Origin: Yoonia maritima
Lineage (GTDB): Bacteria; Pseudomonadota; Alphaproteobacteria; Rhodobacterales; Rhodobacteraceae
Direction of reading: 5' to 3'
Assembly (NCBI RefSeq): GCF_003003285.1
Contig: NZ_PVTP01000013.1
Location: 53,596-117,595 of the forward strand
DNA length: 64,000 bases
Made by a program: the position numbers and the translations under genes. Below the pieces are notes generated by a model that saw only the letters and a list, made by a program, of their open reading frames with translations, made no database searches and was not told the origin of the DNA. Every line of letters begins with the position of its first letter. Position 1 is the stretch's first letter. Positions 9,249 to 20,149 of the stretch are shown here, piece by piece.

Positions 9249-10193
9249 TTATTCATGATCGTGAGGCTCTCCGAGCACTTCAACCTCGTGATCCTCACTA
9301 ATGTCACGCAGCTGGGCCAGTACCGCCTCGCCATCGGCTTCAGCGACATCTGTAACACTGTGTAAAGTCTGCGCCGCAACCTTGCGAATTTCTGGATCTA
9401 CGTCGTCGCGCCAAACAGCCCACACTGGATAGGGAAAGCGCGGCGCATCCGGGACCAAGAACAACTGTCCGGCATCAATGTACTTTTTGACATAGCGCGC
9501 CGGCAGATATGCCGCGCCCTGCCGATTGACGATATATTCCGCCGCCATCGCACCCAACGAAAAGGTAAGTCCGGGGTTTGTCAGCTCTGGCAGGGCTTGC
9601 GCATGCGCACCCACAAATTCAGGCCCCCAATCGACAAAGACATAGCGCCCGCCCAAATCCATCGTCGGATTTTTCCATGACGCCACCATCACCAGTTCTT
9701 CTTCTAATACTTGTTCGGCCACCAACCCCGGCCGCAGCTGTGGCATATAAAGCAGTCCGACGTGCATGATCCCTTCGATCAAAAACCGAGTAAGCCGATC
9801 CGGCATCCCCAGTTCAGCGCGGATATTCAGGTCTGGCATTGTTTCTCTTAGCCCGTCGATCCAACGAAAGCCCATGCGCGGCCAAAGCGAATACTGTGCA
9901 CCGATTGTAAGACTGCGGGTAAACCCTTCGGGGATGGCGACTTGCTGACGGGCTTCTTCCCAAACGCGGATAATCGACAACGCATAGCGTTCAAACTCAC
10001 GTCCGGCGTTGGTCAGCTCTGCCCCTGCCTTTGAACGGGTGAACATCGGCTTACCAAGTGAATCCTCGAGCCGCTGGATACGCAACGAAACCGCAGATTG
10101 CGTCACATATAGACGATCCGACGCAGACACGAACGATCCTGTCGCTGCGACCTCTAGAAAGGTTTTGAGCAGGGTAATATCCATCGGTGCCAT
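9249..10193 (-). CDS. LysR-family transcriptional regulator
   Basis: 314 residues. The N-terminal winged HTH is clear (MDITLLKTFLEVAATGSFVSASDRL, then TQSAVSLRIQRLEDSLG), followed by the periplasmic-binding-like effector domain from about residue 95. The start may be three residues later at ATG 10184. It is divergent from fadH, whose start lies 151 bases away, the usual arrangement for a LysR protein controlling its neighbour. Control of fadH is therefore a reasonable inference; the effector is unknown. The C-terminal tail is His/Asp/Glu-rich (SEDHEVEVLGEPHDHE), an unusual extension that might bind metal. Confidence 0.92.
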   Translation of the reverse strand: MAPMDITLLKTFLEVAATGSFVSASDRLYVTQSAVSLRIQRLEDSLGKPMFTRSKAGAELTNAGREFERYALSIIRVWEEARQQVAIPEGFTRSLTIGAQYSLWPRMGFRWIDGLRETMPDLNIRAELGMPDRLTRFLIEGIMHVGLLYMPQLRPGLVAEQVLEEELVMVASWKNPTMDLGGRYVFVDWGPEFVGAHAQALPELTNPGLTFSLGAMAAEYIVNRQGAAYLPARYVKKYIDAGQLFLVPDAPRFPYPVWAVWRDDVDPEIRKVAAQTLHSVTDVAEADGEAVLAQLRDISEDHEVEVLGEPHDHE

Positions 10194-10215
10194 CCATGTC
10201 GCTTTTTCATCTTAA

Positions 10216-12369
<2,154 letters not shown>

Positions 12370-12510
12370 CCGAAGCACGAAAATTCGCTTCTAACAAGCA
12401 ATTAACCTGACTTAACAGGTCGGATACCCCGGATTTGTCAGGCATTGGTCCCATTCCTGCCTGATTTCCCTCGCTATAAAAGCATGGAAATTAGAAGTTT
12501 AGGAACACAT

Positions 12511-13416
12511 ATGGATCGTCTGACAGAAATGGAAGCCTTTGCCACGGTCGTCGACCAAGGTGGCTTCACAGACGCCGCCAAGAAAATGGGGATTTCAAAG
12601 TCCGCTGTTTCTAAACATGTTTCTTCACTCGAAGCACGTCTTGGTGCGCGCCTGCTTAATCGGACAACGCGCCGCGTTAGCCCAACCGAAATCGGGCTTG
12701 CCTACTATGATCGCGCACGACGTGTCCTAAACGATGCGGGCGAGGCAGACGCGCTTGTCACCTCTATGCAATCAGCACCATCTGGTTTGTTGCGGATTAG
12801 TGTCGCCACCGATTTCGGGGTTAACCATCTATCTCCCGTGTTGGGCACGTTCCTAAGCGAATTCCCGGACATCACGGTTAACATGGTGCTGAACAACCGT
12901 TACGTCGAACTGATCTCCGAAGGCTTTGATATGGCCGTGCGGATTGGCGAGCTGGAAGACAGCACTCTGCGTGCACGCAAGCTGACCGAAACCACGCGCC
13001 GCATGATCGCAAGTCCTGCATATTTCGAACAATATGGTCGCCCAGAGAAGATCGACGATCTGAACGATCACAAGCTGTTGCACTATTCAAACCAAGCGAA
13101 TTCAGCGGTGTGGAAACTAACCGCGCCGTCCGGCGAAAAACGGCAAGTCCGCACAGCTGGTTGGCTGACAGTCAACGACGGCCAGTCATTGCTAAACGCC
13201 TGTGTGGGGGGACTTGGCATCGCGTATCTTCCGTCATTTCTATATGCTGATGCGATGCGCAAAGGTTTGGTCGAAGAGGCAATTCCAGATCTGCCTGTGG
13301 AAACGCAAGGCATCTACGCGGTCTATCCGCCGGGTCGTTTCACCCAACCAAAAGTGCGCGCTTTCATTGACTTTTTAGCACATGCGTTTGCCGACAAAGG
13401 CCCCAACGACTGGTAG
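12511..13416 (+). CDS. LysR-family transcriptional regulator
   Basis: 301 residues from ATG 12511 (MDRLTEMEAFATVVDQGGF), preceded by AGGAACACAT; upstream in-frame codons are not conserved in the family. The HTH includes DAAKKMGISKSAVSKHVSSLEARLG, typical of the group of LysR proteins with a conserved RTTRRVSPTE segment. The effector domain follows from about residue 90. No divergent partner is present, so its target cannot be read from context. Confidence 0.92.
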   Translation: MDRLTEMEAFATVVDQGGFTDAAKKMGISKSAVSKHVSSLEARLGARLLNRTTRRVSPTEIGLAYYDRARRVLNDAGEADALVTSMQSAPSGLLRISVATDFGVNHLSPVLGTFLSEFPDITVNMVLNNRYVELISEGFDMAVRIGELEDSTLRARKLTETTRRMIASPAYFEQYGRPEKIDDLNDHKLLHYSNQANSAVWKLTAPSGEKRQVRTAGWLTVNDGQSLLNACVGGLGIAYLPSFLYADAMRKGLVEEAIPDLPVETQGIYAVYPPGRFTQPKVRAFIDFLAHAFADKGPNDW

Positions 13417-13499
13417 ATTGTTGTGATTTTCGCACATCATTAACACGGCCTTAATGATTTCGCCATTATTGTCTGCCTCCTATAAATTGGGGGCCGAAC

Positions 13500-14240
13500 A
13501 TGGAAAAACTGATGCGCATTTTGGAACCGCACAGCGCCATTGCGCTCTTCGGGCGATTTGCGGTTGCAGTGGGCCTCATCACAGTTGCCAATTACATTTT
13601 CGCACGATTTCAAAGTGCTATTATAATTGATGACAGATTCTATCACCTTAAACACGCGATTTTCGTCGGCGGACCATTTGCACTATTCGCATTATCGATC
13701 ATGATGTTTCAGGTACGACTACAACGCAAACTATCACTATTATCGCGTAAAGACGGCTTAACTGGACTAAACAATCGTCGCACCTTTTTGGAATGCGCTG
13801 ATCGGCGCCGTGAGGATCGCAATACGGGTGCATTACTTCTTCTTGATGCAGATCACTTCAAGCGAATTAACGACGCTCACGGGCATCAAGCCGGTGATAT
13901 TTGTCTCCAAAGCATCTCAGAAACACTCCAAAGGAGTGTACGTCAGGATGATGTTGTTGGGCGGATTGGTGGCGAAGAATTTGCGATTTTCCTCTGCAAC
14001 GCATCCATCCAGCAGGCACAGATTATTGGGGAGCGACTGACTAAACCAATTGCATTCCACCCGACAGACCACAGCACAGAAGCAAACCTGAGCGTTACAC
14101 TCTCGGTTGGAGCGGTCGAAAACCGCCCCGACCTATCATTAAGTGCACTGCTCGCTCAGGCTGATCAAGCGCTATACCGCGCCAAAGCTGACGGGCGCGC
14201 GCGCATTGTCGTTTGGAACGATCAACTGGTTGTTCACTAA
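13500..14240 (+). CDS. Membrane-anchored GGDEF diguanylate cyclase
   Basis: 246 residues. Two hydrophobic segments (about 15-35 and 52-71) anchor it in the inner membrane; the C-terminal half is a GGDEF domain that makes cyclic-di-GMP from two GTP. The active-site loop is intact as GGEEF (157-161), and an inhibitory I-site RQDD lies exactly five residues before it, so product feedback is expected. No separate sensor domain is visible between membrane and catalytic parts. It converges on the OmpA-family gene with a four-base gap. Confidence 0.94.
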   Translation: MEKLMRILEPHSAIALFGRFAVAVGLITVANYIFARFQSAIIIDDRFYHLKHAIFVGGPFALFALSIMMFQVRLQRKLSLLSRKDGLTGLNNRRTFLECADRRREDRNTGALLLLDADHFKRINDAHGHQAGDICLQSISETLQRSVRQDDVVGRIGGEEFAIFLCNASIQQAQIIGERLTKPIAFHPTDHSTEANLSVTLSVGAVENRPDLSLSALLAQADQALYRAKADGRARIVVWNDQLVVH

Positions 14241-14244
14241 ATGA

Positions 14245-15225
14245 TCACTCTACTGTCGAAGTGATAATCACCTCCACCCGGCGGTTTTCTTCGCGACCGT
14301 CTTCGGTCAGGTTCGTTGCTATTGGTGAGAGATACCCCATCCCTTCTGCCTCTAATTGCGCACGGCTGATTCCATATTCTGCAACCAACCGTTCAAGAAC
14401 TGCACCAGCGCGCCGTTTGGACAGCGCGATATTCACATCTAGGCTTCCTGATGCATCGGTGTGACCCACGAGCGCCACTTTACGATCCGGAAATTCATTT
14501 AAGTAATCAGCCAACGCTTCTAGCGACAAAAACCTAATGTCAGAAAGCCGTGATGAACCGGTTTCAAATGATAGGTCAGCAAGAACAGCCCGCCCGACAT
14601 CATCAAGCTGAGCGCGCAAAGATATATCACCTTGCCCTTCAGCTGCGCGCAATGCCGGACCCGAAGCAGCGGACACTGGAAGGGTATCTTCCGATGCAGA
14701 CCCTACATGGATGACCTGTACGTATCCCGCTTGCGCGGTTCTGCTTATAAATAGCGTGATGTATTCTGGGCCATCATCCCCAAACCGTCTTGCCGAAAGA
14801 AACCGGAAGTCGCCGATGTTGATTTGCATCTCAGGCGGTGGCAGCGCCACTGTTTCAAAACGGAAATCGAAGCCCCCGCAAGCTTCGGTTTGGCATTCGA
14901 AAATGATCCTATATCGATCGTTGCGCAGTTGTTCGCGCAAAGGTCGCAATAGCTGAAGCGTGGTCAGCGCTTGCGCGTCGATCCTCCAGGCTTGCTTCGT
15001 CAGTTTTCCTTCGGCATTTTCGATTGGCAGCACACCGTCAGACCAAATACCGATCGGCACGGCATAGCTGTCCAAAGCATTCAATTCTTCAAGCTGAAGT
15101 GTCGCGTTACTTGGGAAATTCAGCGTTTCGGCCCCACCAACAGTCGCCACGGATACAGCCAAACCCGCCAACAAACAGGAACGGAAAGATCGCACAATCG
15201 TCAAGGCAGATATGAAACCGTTCAA
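14245..15225 (-). CDS. OmpA-family peptidoglycan-associated envelope protein
   Basis: About 326 residues if started at TTG 15225, which sits behind the GGAG in the end of the upstream gene; GTG 15267 is the alternative and would overlap that gene. A signal peptide (RSFRSCLLAGLAVSVATVGGA) leads into an unfamiliar beta-rich domain of about 190 residues. The C-terminal OmpA domain includes LVGHTDASGSLDVNIALSKRRA, EYGISRAQLEAEGMG and ENRRVEVIIT, the residues that hold meso-diaminopimelate. It probably links the envelope to the cell wall. Confidence 0.88.
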   Translation of the reverse strand: MNGFISALTIVRSFRSCLLAGLAVSVATVGGAETLNFPSNATLQLEELNALDSYAVPIGIWSDGVLPIENAEGKLTKQAWRIDAQALTTLQLLRPLREQLRNDRYRIIFECQTEACGGFDFRFETVALPPPEMQINIGDFRFLSARRFGDDGPEYITLFISRTAQAGYVQVIHVGSASEDTLPVSAASGPALRAAEGQGDISLRAQLDDVGRAVLADLSFETGSSRLSDIRFLSLEALADYLNEFPDRKVALVGHTDASGSLDVNIALSKRRAGAVLERLVAEYGISRAQLEAEGMGYLSPIATNLTEDGREENRRVEVIITSTVE

Positions 15226-15229
15226 CGGG

Positions 15230-15952
15230 TTACTCCGGTAAGATCCGATAGTGATACTGTCCCACAAGGGTCATACCAAGGGAAGCATAGAGCGCATTCG
15301 CAGCGTCGTTTTCCTGCGTTGTGACCAGTGTCAGATATGTCGCGCCTTGCGCCGATGCCCAATTAGCCGCAGCACGTGTAAGGTCACGCGCAAGTCCCAT
15401 ACGACGATGCGTGTTTGCGACCTCTAGCGCGTGTATCATTGCGCAATCGGCAGCAACAGCGACGTATCCGCTTCCTGCGGGTGTATCCGCTATACGCCCC
15501 AGTACCGTTGATTTTGGATGCCGCGCACGATCCATAATTGCGATCCGCCCAGGGCCAATTCCACCCGCAGCCCAAATTTCAGACTGCACTGCAAGTGGTG
15601 GCCAGACATCCAATGTACGCTCAACATCGATGGTACCTGCAATACTACCGACCTCTGCCGCGTACATGTTCACCGGATCTTTGATAAGATAACCGCGCGC
15701 GCCAAGCAGATCATCCAAGTCACTTTCACCCTCACGGATCATAAAAAGCGGGCGCTGCCCGCCGTCAATCATGGCATCTTCGGCAATTTTGATATCACCA
15801 GCTTTGTATGGCAGCTCAGCAGTTGCCGCGTTTACACGGCTACTGTTGCTCTCATCTAACCGCACTGTCCACGGGCCCAGTGCCTGTTTGACCGCTGCGG
15901 GCCATGTGCCATCGATAACGGCATATAGTTTTTGGGCCGTTGGAAAGCTCAT
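15230..15952 (-). CDS. GNAT-family N-acetyltransferase
   Basis: 240 residues. The C-terminal GNAT fold is clear: the acetyl-CoA loop appears as VANTHRRMGLARDLTRAAANWA, followed by YLTLVTTQENDAANALYASLGMTLVGQYHY. The N-terminal 110 residues resemble a degenerate second GNAT-like half, as in tandem family members. The substrate cannot be predicted. It overlaps the upstream CinA-like gene by four bases and is followed at once by the OmpA-family gene, so three genes form a leftward operon. Confidence 0.9.
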   Translation of the reverse strand: MSFPTAQKLYAVIDGTWPAAVKQALGPWTVRLDESNSSRVNAATAELPYKAGDIKIAEDAMIDGGQRPLFMIREGESDLDDLLGARGYLIKDPVNMYAAEVGSIAGTIDVERTLDVWPPLAVQSEIWAAGGIGPGRIAIMDRARHPKSTVLGRIADTPAGSGYVAVAADCAMIHALEVANTHRRMGLARDLTRAAANWASAQGATYLTLVTTQENDAANALYASLGMTLVGQYHYRILPE

Positions 15953-16671
15953 ACAGAAAATACCTTTTTGAGTGCCCCCAACGCTTCATCCAACCGGACG
16001 GTATCTTGCCCGCGCAAGACCAAATTCGTTCCGTAAGCACCGTCTTTCTGAAACGGGTACGACCCGACGGAAAGATCGCTGTATTCCTGCGCAAATGCAG
16101 TCAAAGGCGCGGCAACGTCGCCCTCCCCCCGCATGAGCGGCAGGGTCCGTGATTGCACCGGCGCGCCCCCTACAAGTGTCGGTAAAACAGAAGCGACCAT
16201 CGCCTGAAACACCGAAGGTACCCCCGCCATCACGTGCACGTTGCCAAGCGTGAACCCCGGCGCAATACTGACAGGGTTATCAATAAGTGTTGCACCATCG
16301 GGTATGCGCGCCATCCGCAGCCGTGCTTCGTTTAGTTCTTTACCAGATGCGTCATAATGTGCCTGCAACAGCGCACGCGCGTCATCACGAACATCGACAT
16401 GCACATCAAACGCGGCCGCGATGCAATCGGCAGTGATATCATCATGCGTTGGCCCAATGCCCCCACTTGTGAAAACATAGTCGTTCGCAACCGAAAGCGC
16501 CCGAGCGGCCGCAATGATTGCAGTGCGATCATCGCTTACGACACGGACTTCGCAAAGATTAATACCAGCTGCCGTTAACTGCCCTGCAAGGTAATGCATA
16601 TTTGCATCGCGCGTACGGCCAGAAAGAATTTCGTCGCCGATAACAAGCATCGCAGCAGTTGGGTTGGGCAT
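15949..16671 (-). CDS. CinA-like molybdopterin-binding-fold protein
   Basis: 240 residues. The MoCF-like fold shows LVIGDEILSGRTRDANMHYLA at the N terminus and TSGGIGPTHDDITADCIAAAF in the middle, the signature of the COG1058 half of CinA. Members of that family act on ADP-ribose or related nucleotides or bind molybdopterin-like ligands; the amidase half (nicotinamide-nucleotide deamidase) is absent, so this is the stand-alone short form common in alphaproteobacteria. Divergent from sfsA with 41 bases between starts. Confidence 0.9.
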   Translation of the reverse strand: MPNPTAAMLVIGDEILSGRTRDANMHYLAGQLTAAGINLCEVRVVSDDRTAIIAAARALSVANDYVFTSGGIGPTHDDITADCIAAAFDVHVDVRDDARALLQAHYDASGKELNEARLRMARIPDGATLIDNPVSIAPGFTLGNVHVMAGVPSVFQAMVASVLPTLVGGAPVQSRTLPLMRGEGDVAAPLTAFAQEYSDLSVGSYPFQKDGAYGTNLVLRGQDTVRLDEALGALKKVFSV

Positions 16672-16712
16672 TGCGGTTCTCCTATAGTGATAATCAGGTT
16701 ATAGGGCGCGCT

Positions 16713-17414
16713 ATGGAATTTGCCACGCCTCTTATCCCCGCACGTTTAATCCGCCGCTACAAACGGTTCTTAGCCGACGTCACCTTGCCAGATGGCAGCG
16801 AAGCCGTTGCACATTGCGCCAATCCCGGATCAATGATGGGCCTTGCCAAAGAAGGTACCAAGGTCTGGCTTGAACCCAACGACGACCCCAAGAAAAAGCT
16901 AAAATATGGCTGGCGCTTAGTAGACCATGAAAACGGGCATTTCACCGGCGTGGACACATCAATACCGAATAAAGCGTTAAAAGCAGCGTTGATGGCGCAT
17001 CAGGTACCTAGTCTACCGCCTTACACTCAGGTCCGGTCCGAAGTAAAATACGGTGAAAACAGCCGTATCGATTTTCTGTTAACAGGTGAAGGCCCCGACA
17101 CATATGTCGAAGTCAAAAGCGTCACGTTAAACCGAACACCCGCATTGGCTGAATTCCCCGATAGTGTCACTGCGCGTGGCGCAAAGCATTTGCATGAATT
17201 ATCGAATATGGTTCGAGAAGGGCATCGGGCTGTGATGTTCTATTTGGTCCAGCGGACGGACTGCAACACAATGTCTTTGGCCGCTGATATTGACCCGACT
17301 TACGCCCAAGCCTTTGCCAACGCAAAGGCGGTAGGTGTGACCAGTTTGGTGCAAACCTGCACGATTAACCCGCAAGAGATTAAACTTGGCTCTCTGATCC
17401 CGATGGTCCCCTAG
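16713..17414 (+). CDS. sfsA: SfsA family DNA/RNA nuclease
   Basis: 233 residues from ATG 16713 (MEFATPLIPARLIRRYKRFLADV). SfsA proteins have an OB-like N-terminal region and a PD-(D/E)xK nuclease-like core; the original name comes from sugar-fermentation stimulation in E. coli. Seen here: AHCANPGSMMGL, the catalytic-type ENSRIDFLL and YVEVKSVTL, and GHRAVMFYLVQRTDC. All expected residues are present and the length is normal. Map follows after 54 bases. Confidence 0.94.
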   Translation: MEFATPLIPARLIRRYKRFLADVTLPDGSEAVAHCANPGSMMGLAKEGTKVWLEPNDDPKKKLKYGWRLVDHENGHFTGVDTSIPNKALKAALMAHQVPSLPPYTQVRSEVKYGENSRIDFLLTGEGPDTYVEVKSVTLNRTPALAEFPDSVTARGAKHLHELSNMVREGHRAVMFYLVQRTDCNTMSLAADIDPTYAQAFANAKAVGVTSLVQTCTINPQEIKLGSLIPMVP

Positions 17415-17468
17415 AAACTGATCATCAAATCGCCTATGTCGCAGATAACACGATAAAGGATTACGACT

Positions 17469-18341
17469 GTGGACACGAACAAAGGCCGCATCACCAAAGA
17501 TGGCATCCGCATTTATGACGCGACCGACTTTGCGGGCATGGCCACAGCAGGTGCGCTTGCTGCGCAAATTCTAGACGATATTGCACAGCATGTTCGTGTC
17601 GGCCAAACGACCGGTGAATTGGACCGCTTGATCACCCAAATGGTCGATGATGCAGGGGCCATATCTGCGACCATCGGCTACAAAGGCTATCAGCACGCAA
17701 GCTGCATTTCAGTGAACCACGTCGTTTGCCACGGTATACCTGGCGCGGCCATCCCTAAGGGCGCCAGTGAAACGGTGTCCAAAGATCTCGAAAAACGCCG
17801 CGGCGATGATAAGCTAAAGGCGGGTGACATCCTTAACATCGATGTCACCGTTATTGTCGATGGTTGGTTCGGTGATAGCAGCCGAATGTATGTTGCGGGC
17901 AAGCCAAAACCGATTGCAAAAAAGCTGATCGATGTAACTCATGATGCGCTAATGCTCGGTATCGAAGCCGTTAAGCCGGGCAACACTTTTGGTGATATCG
18001 GGCACGCAATTCAGACCTACGCCGAAGGCCAAGGCATGTCGGTTGTCCGTGATTTCTGCGGTCACGGGTTGGGGCGCGTGTTTCATGCCCCCCCAAACGT
18101 CGTGCACTTTGGGCGCCCCGGTACGGGTCCGAAGCTTGAGGAAGGCATGTTCTTTACCATCGAGCCGATGATCAACCTTGGTCGGCCCTATGTCGAAGTA
18201 TTGCGCGATGACTGGACTGCCGTGACGGCGGACAAATCCTTATCAGCACAGTTTGAACATTCCGTTGGTGTAACGGCAAATGGATGCGAGATTTTCACAG
18301 GTTCGCCCTCTGGTCGTTTTCACCCAACATTCAACGTTTAA
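17469..18341 (+). CDS. map: Type I methionyl aminopeptidase
   Basis: 290 residues starting with GTG 17469 (VDTNKGRITKDGIRIYD), a little longer than E. coli Map. It removes the initiator methionine from nascent proteins in a metal-dependent reaction. Metal ligands fit NIDVTVIVDGWFGDSSRMY (both Asp), FCGHGLGRVFH (His), FTIEPMINLG (Glu) and the late QFEHSVGVT (Glu); the catalytic His lies in CISVNHVVCHGIP. An insertion around KDLEKRRGDDKLKAG lengthens the loop before the first Asp. AAAGGA precedes the start. Confidence 0.95.
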   Translation: MDTNKGRITKDGIRIYDATDFAGMATAGALAAQILDDIAQHVRVGQTTGELDRLITQMVDDAGAISATIGYKGYQHASCISVNHVVCHGIPGAAIPKGASETVSKDLEKRRGDDKLKAGDILNIDVTVIVDGWFGDSSRMYVAGKPKPIAKKLIDVTHDALMLGIEAVKPGNTFGDIGHAIQTYAEGQGMSVVRDFCGHGLGRVFHAPPNVVHFGRPGTGPKLEEGMFFTIEPMINLGRPYVEVLRDDWTAVTADKSLSAQFEHSVGVTANGCEIFTGSPSGRFHPTFNV

Positions 18342-18362
18342 ACCGTCTTTTTTGCGAATGAC

Positions 18363-18393
18363 TTGCAACTAGCAGGCAACACCACTATATAAT
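18363..18393 (+). promoter_or_regulatory. Candidate sigma-70-type promoter of the TRAP binding-protein gene
   Basis: TTGCAA at 18363 and TATAAT at 18388 with a 19-base spacer, 55 bases before the ATG. The -10 lies inside an inverted repeat ACACCA/TGGTGT (18380-18399), which could be an operator. Consensus match only. Confidence 0.4.
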
Positions 18394-18448
18394 TGGTGTC
18401 GCTAGCGGTGGCACCCTTCCCCAAAATTTAGATGAGAGGATGCATCAC

Positions 18449-19483
18449 ATGCACCTGATTAAGCATGCCGCCTTTGCGGCAGCCTTTACCCTGTCCGCTA
18501 CTTCGAGCATCGCACAGGAAGTCACATTGCGCTTTCAGCACTTTGTATCACCAACCAGTGCCAATCCGACCTATTTCATGCAGCCGTGGGCTGATGCGAT
18601 TGAGGAACAATCAAACGGTCGGATCAAGGTCGAAATCTATCCATTTATGCAATTGGGTGGGTCAGCGCCGAACCAATACGACCTAATCCGCGACGGCGCT
18701 ATTGATGGCGGGTGGGTTGTCCCGGCGTACCAGCCAAACCGTTTCCCCGAGGCCGAAGCGCTTGAGCTTCCCTTCATGACGACAAAGTCCGCAGAAGAAG
18801 CAAGCGCAGCGGCTTGGGTCTACACCCAAGACTATCTAATGGACGACTTCCAAGACGTTCACGTGATCGCGGCCCACATGCACGGCCCCGGTATCGTACA
18901 CAAACGCGGTGGCGCGATTGAGACTGTCGAAGATTTCGCCGGGCTAAAGCTACGCGGCCCATCACGGCCAGCCACGATGCTGCTGGATGAACTAGGCGCA
19001 ACACCTATCGGCATGCCCGTCCCGCAGTTCCCAGAGGCATTGTCAAAAGGCGTTGTTGATGGTGGTGTGATCACTTGGGAAATGTCTCCTTCGCTCAAAC
19101 TAAACGAGCTAACAGACAGCCACACCGACGTCGCAGGTGACCGCGCACTTTATAACCTCTACTTCATCTGGGCGATGAACAAAGATGTCTATAACGGCAT
19201 GCCAGAAGACCTGCGCGCGATCATCGACGCGAACTCTGGTATGATGGCAAGCATGTGGGCAGGTAATGCGCACGACACCGGGGATGCAGTTGGGCGTGAC
19301 GTCATGATCGCCGACGGCAACGAAATCGCCACATTGTCCGAAGAAGAAACAGCACGCATTGTAGCGCTAGGCGAAAACGTCACCGCTCATTGGATCAGCG
19401 AGATGAACGACAAAGGCTTTGACGGCGCAGCACTGGTCGCCGCAGCGCAAGCTGCTGTCGCTGACAACATTGCCGACGAATAA
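18449..19483 (+). CDS. dctP: TRAP transporter solute-binding protein (DctP family), orphan
   Basis: 344 residues from ATG 18449, nine bases behind GAGAGG; ATG 18440 would leave no room for that site. A signal peptide (to SSIAQ) sends it to the periplasm. The DctP fold is clear: FQHFVSPTSANPTYFMQPWADAIEEQS, KLRGPSRPATMLLDELGA, and FPEALSKGVVDGGV with the conserved Arg/Asn region that binds carboxylates. TRAP transporters also need DctQ and DctM membrane subunits, and none is nearby, so membrane partners must be elsewhere or it works otherwise. A strong hairpin follows. The substrate is probably an organic acid. Confidence 0.92.
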   Translation: MHLIKHAAFAAAFTLSATSSIAQEVTLRFQHFVSPTSANPTYFMQPWADAIEEQSNGRIKVEIYPFMQLGGSAPNQYDLIRDGAIDGGWVVPAYQPNRFPEAEALELPFMTTKSAEEASAAAWVYTQDYLMDDFQDVHVIAAHMHGPGIVHKRGGAIETVEDFAGLKLRGPSRPATMLLDELGATPIGMPVPQFPEALSKGVVDGGVITWEMSPSLKLNELTDSHTDVAGDRALYNLYFIWAMNKDVYNGMPEDLRAIIDANSGMMASMWAGNAHDTGDAVGRDVMIADGNEIATLSEEETARIVALGENVTAHWISEMNDKGFDGAALVAAAQAAVADNIADE

Positions 19484-19489
19484 CCTGTT

Positions 19490-19511
19490 GGGGCGGCAAA
19501 CAAGCCGCCCC
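19490..19511 (+). terminator. GC-rich hairpin after the TRAP binding-protein gene
   Basis: GGGGCGGC (19490-19497) and GCCGCCCC (19504-19511) form an 8-bp stem with an AAACAA loop, seven bases after the stop. No T-run follows, so termination or mRNA 3'-end protection are both possible. Confidence 0.6.
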
Positions 19512-19614
19512 GCAACACTGCGGCAATTAAAACTATTTTCAGTTTACCTATGGCAGCACTTAATCTTTAGTGAAGAACGATGAGCCTTAATCATCGGATT
19601 TTACAGGACTATTT

Positions 19615-20130
19615 ATGCCAATTATTATTCTTATTCTGAGCACGCTGGGCGCCGCAATATGGTGGTGGGTTCGGCAAAACCCCGGCGACGCGCTTGATAC
19701 AGCCGTAGACGTCGCCACAACTGTCCGCAATGCACCACGCAAGCTGGCATTCCGGAAACAAACCAATGCACACCCAGTCGAAGGCATCGATGATCCGCGC
19801 ATCGCGATTTGCGCGATCGCGCAGGCGTTCATAGAATTGGACGATCTCCCGACCAAAGACCAGCGTAATACGCTCAATCTGTTGCTTCGCACAGAATTGC
19901 GCTGCTCAGCGGAGGAAGCCGAAGAAATGGAAGTATTGGGGCGCTGGCTGCAAGGTCAGTGCAACAATTCCGAAGCGGCTATTGTCCGGCTAGCCCGACG
20001 GCTACGCAAGATCGCCGGCGATGCATCGTGGGACTTACTGCATGATATCCTTGGTGGGTTGGTCGAAGGCGAACTATCCAAAAACCAGATCTCCGCGATT
20101 GAGGATATCAAGCGCGCGTTTCATCGTTAG
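19615..20130 (+). CDS. TerB-like protein with N-terminal membrane anchor
   Basis: 171 residues. An N-terminal hydrophobic helix (MPIIILILSTLGAAIWWWV) anchors the protein; the rest is helical and resembles the TerB fold, with AICAIAQAFIELDDLPTKDQRNTLNLLLRTELRCSAEEAEE and LHDILGGLVEGELSKNQISAI. TerB-type domains occur in tellurite/stress operons and are thought to bind metal, but no other ter gene is near. It converges on the prenyl synthase gene. Function unknown. Confidence 0.75.
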   Translation: MPIIILILSTLGAAIWWWVRQNPGDALDTAVDVATTVRNAPRKLAFRKQTNAHPVEGIDDPRIAICAIAQAFIELDDLPTKDQRNTLNLLLRTELRCSAEEAEEMEVLGRWLQGQCNNSEAAIVRLARRLRKIAGDASWDLLHDILGGLVEGELSKNQISAIEDIKRAFHR

Positions 20131-20149
20131 CCACCAAGATACTGGTAGC

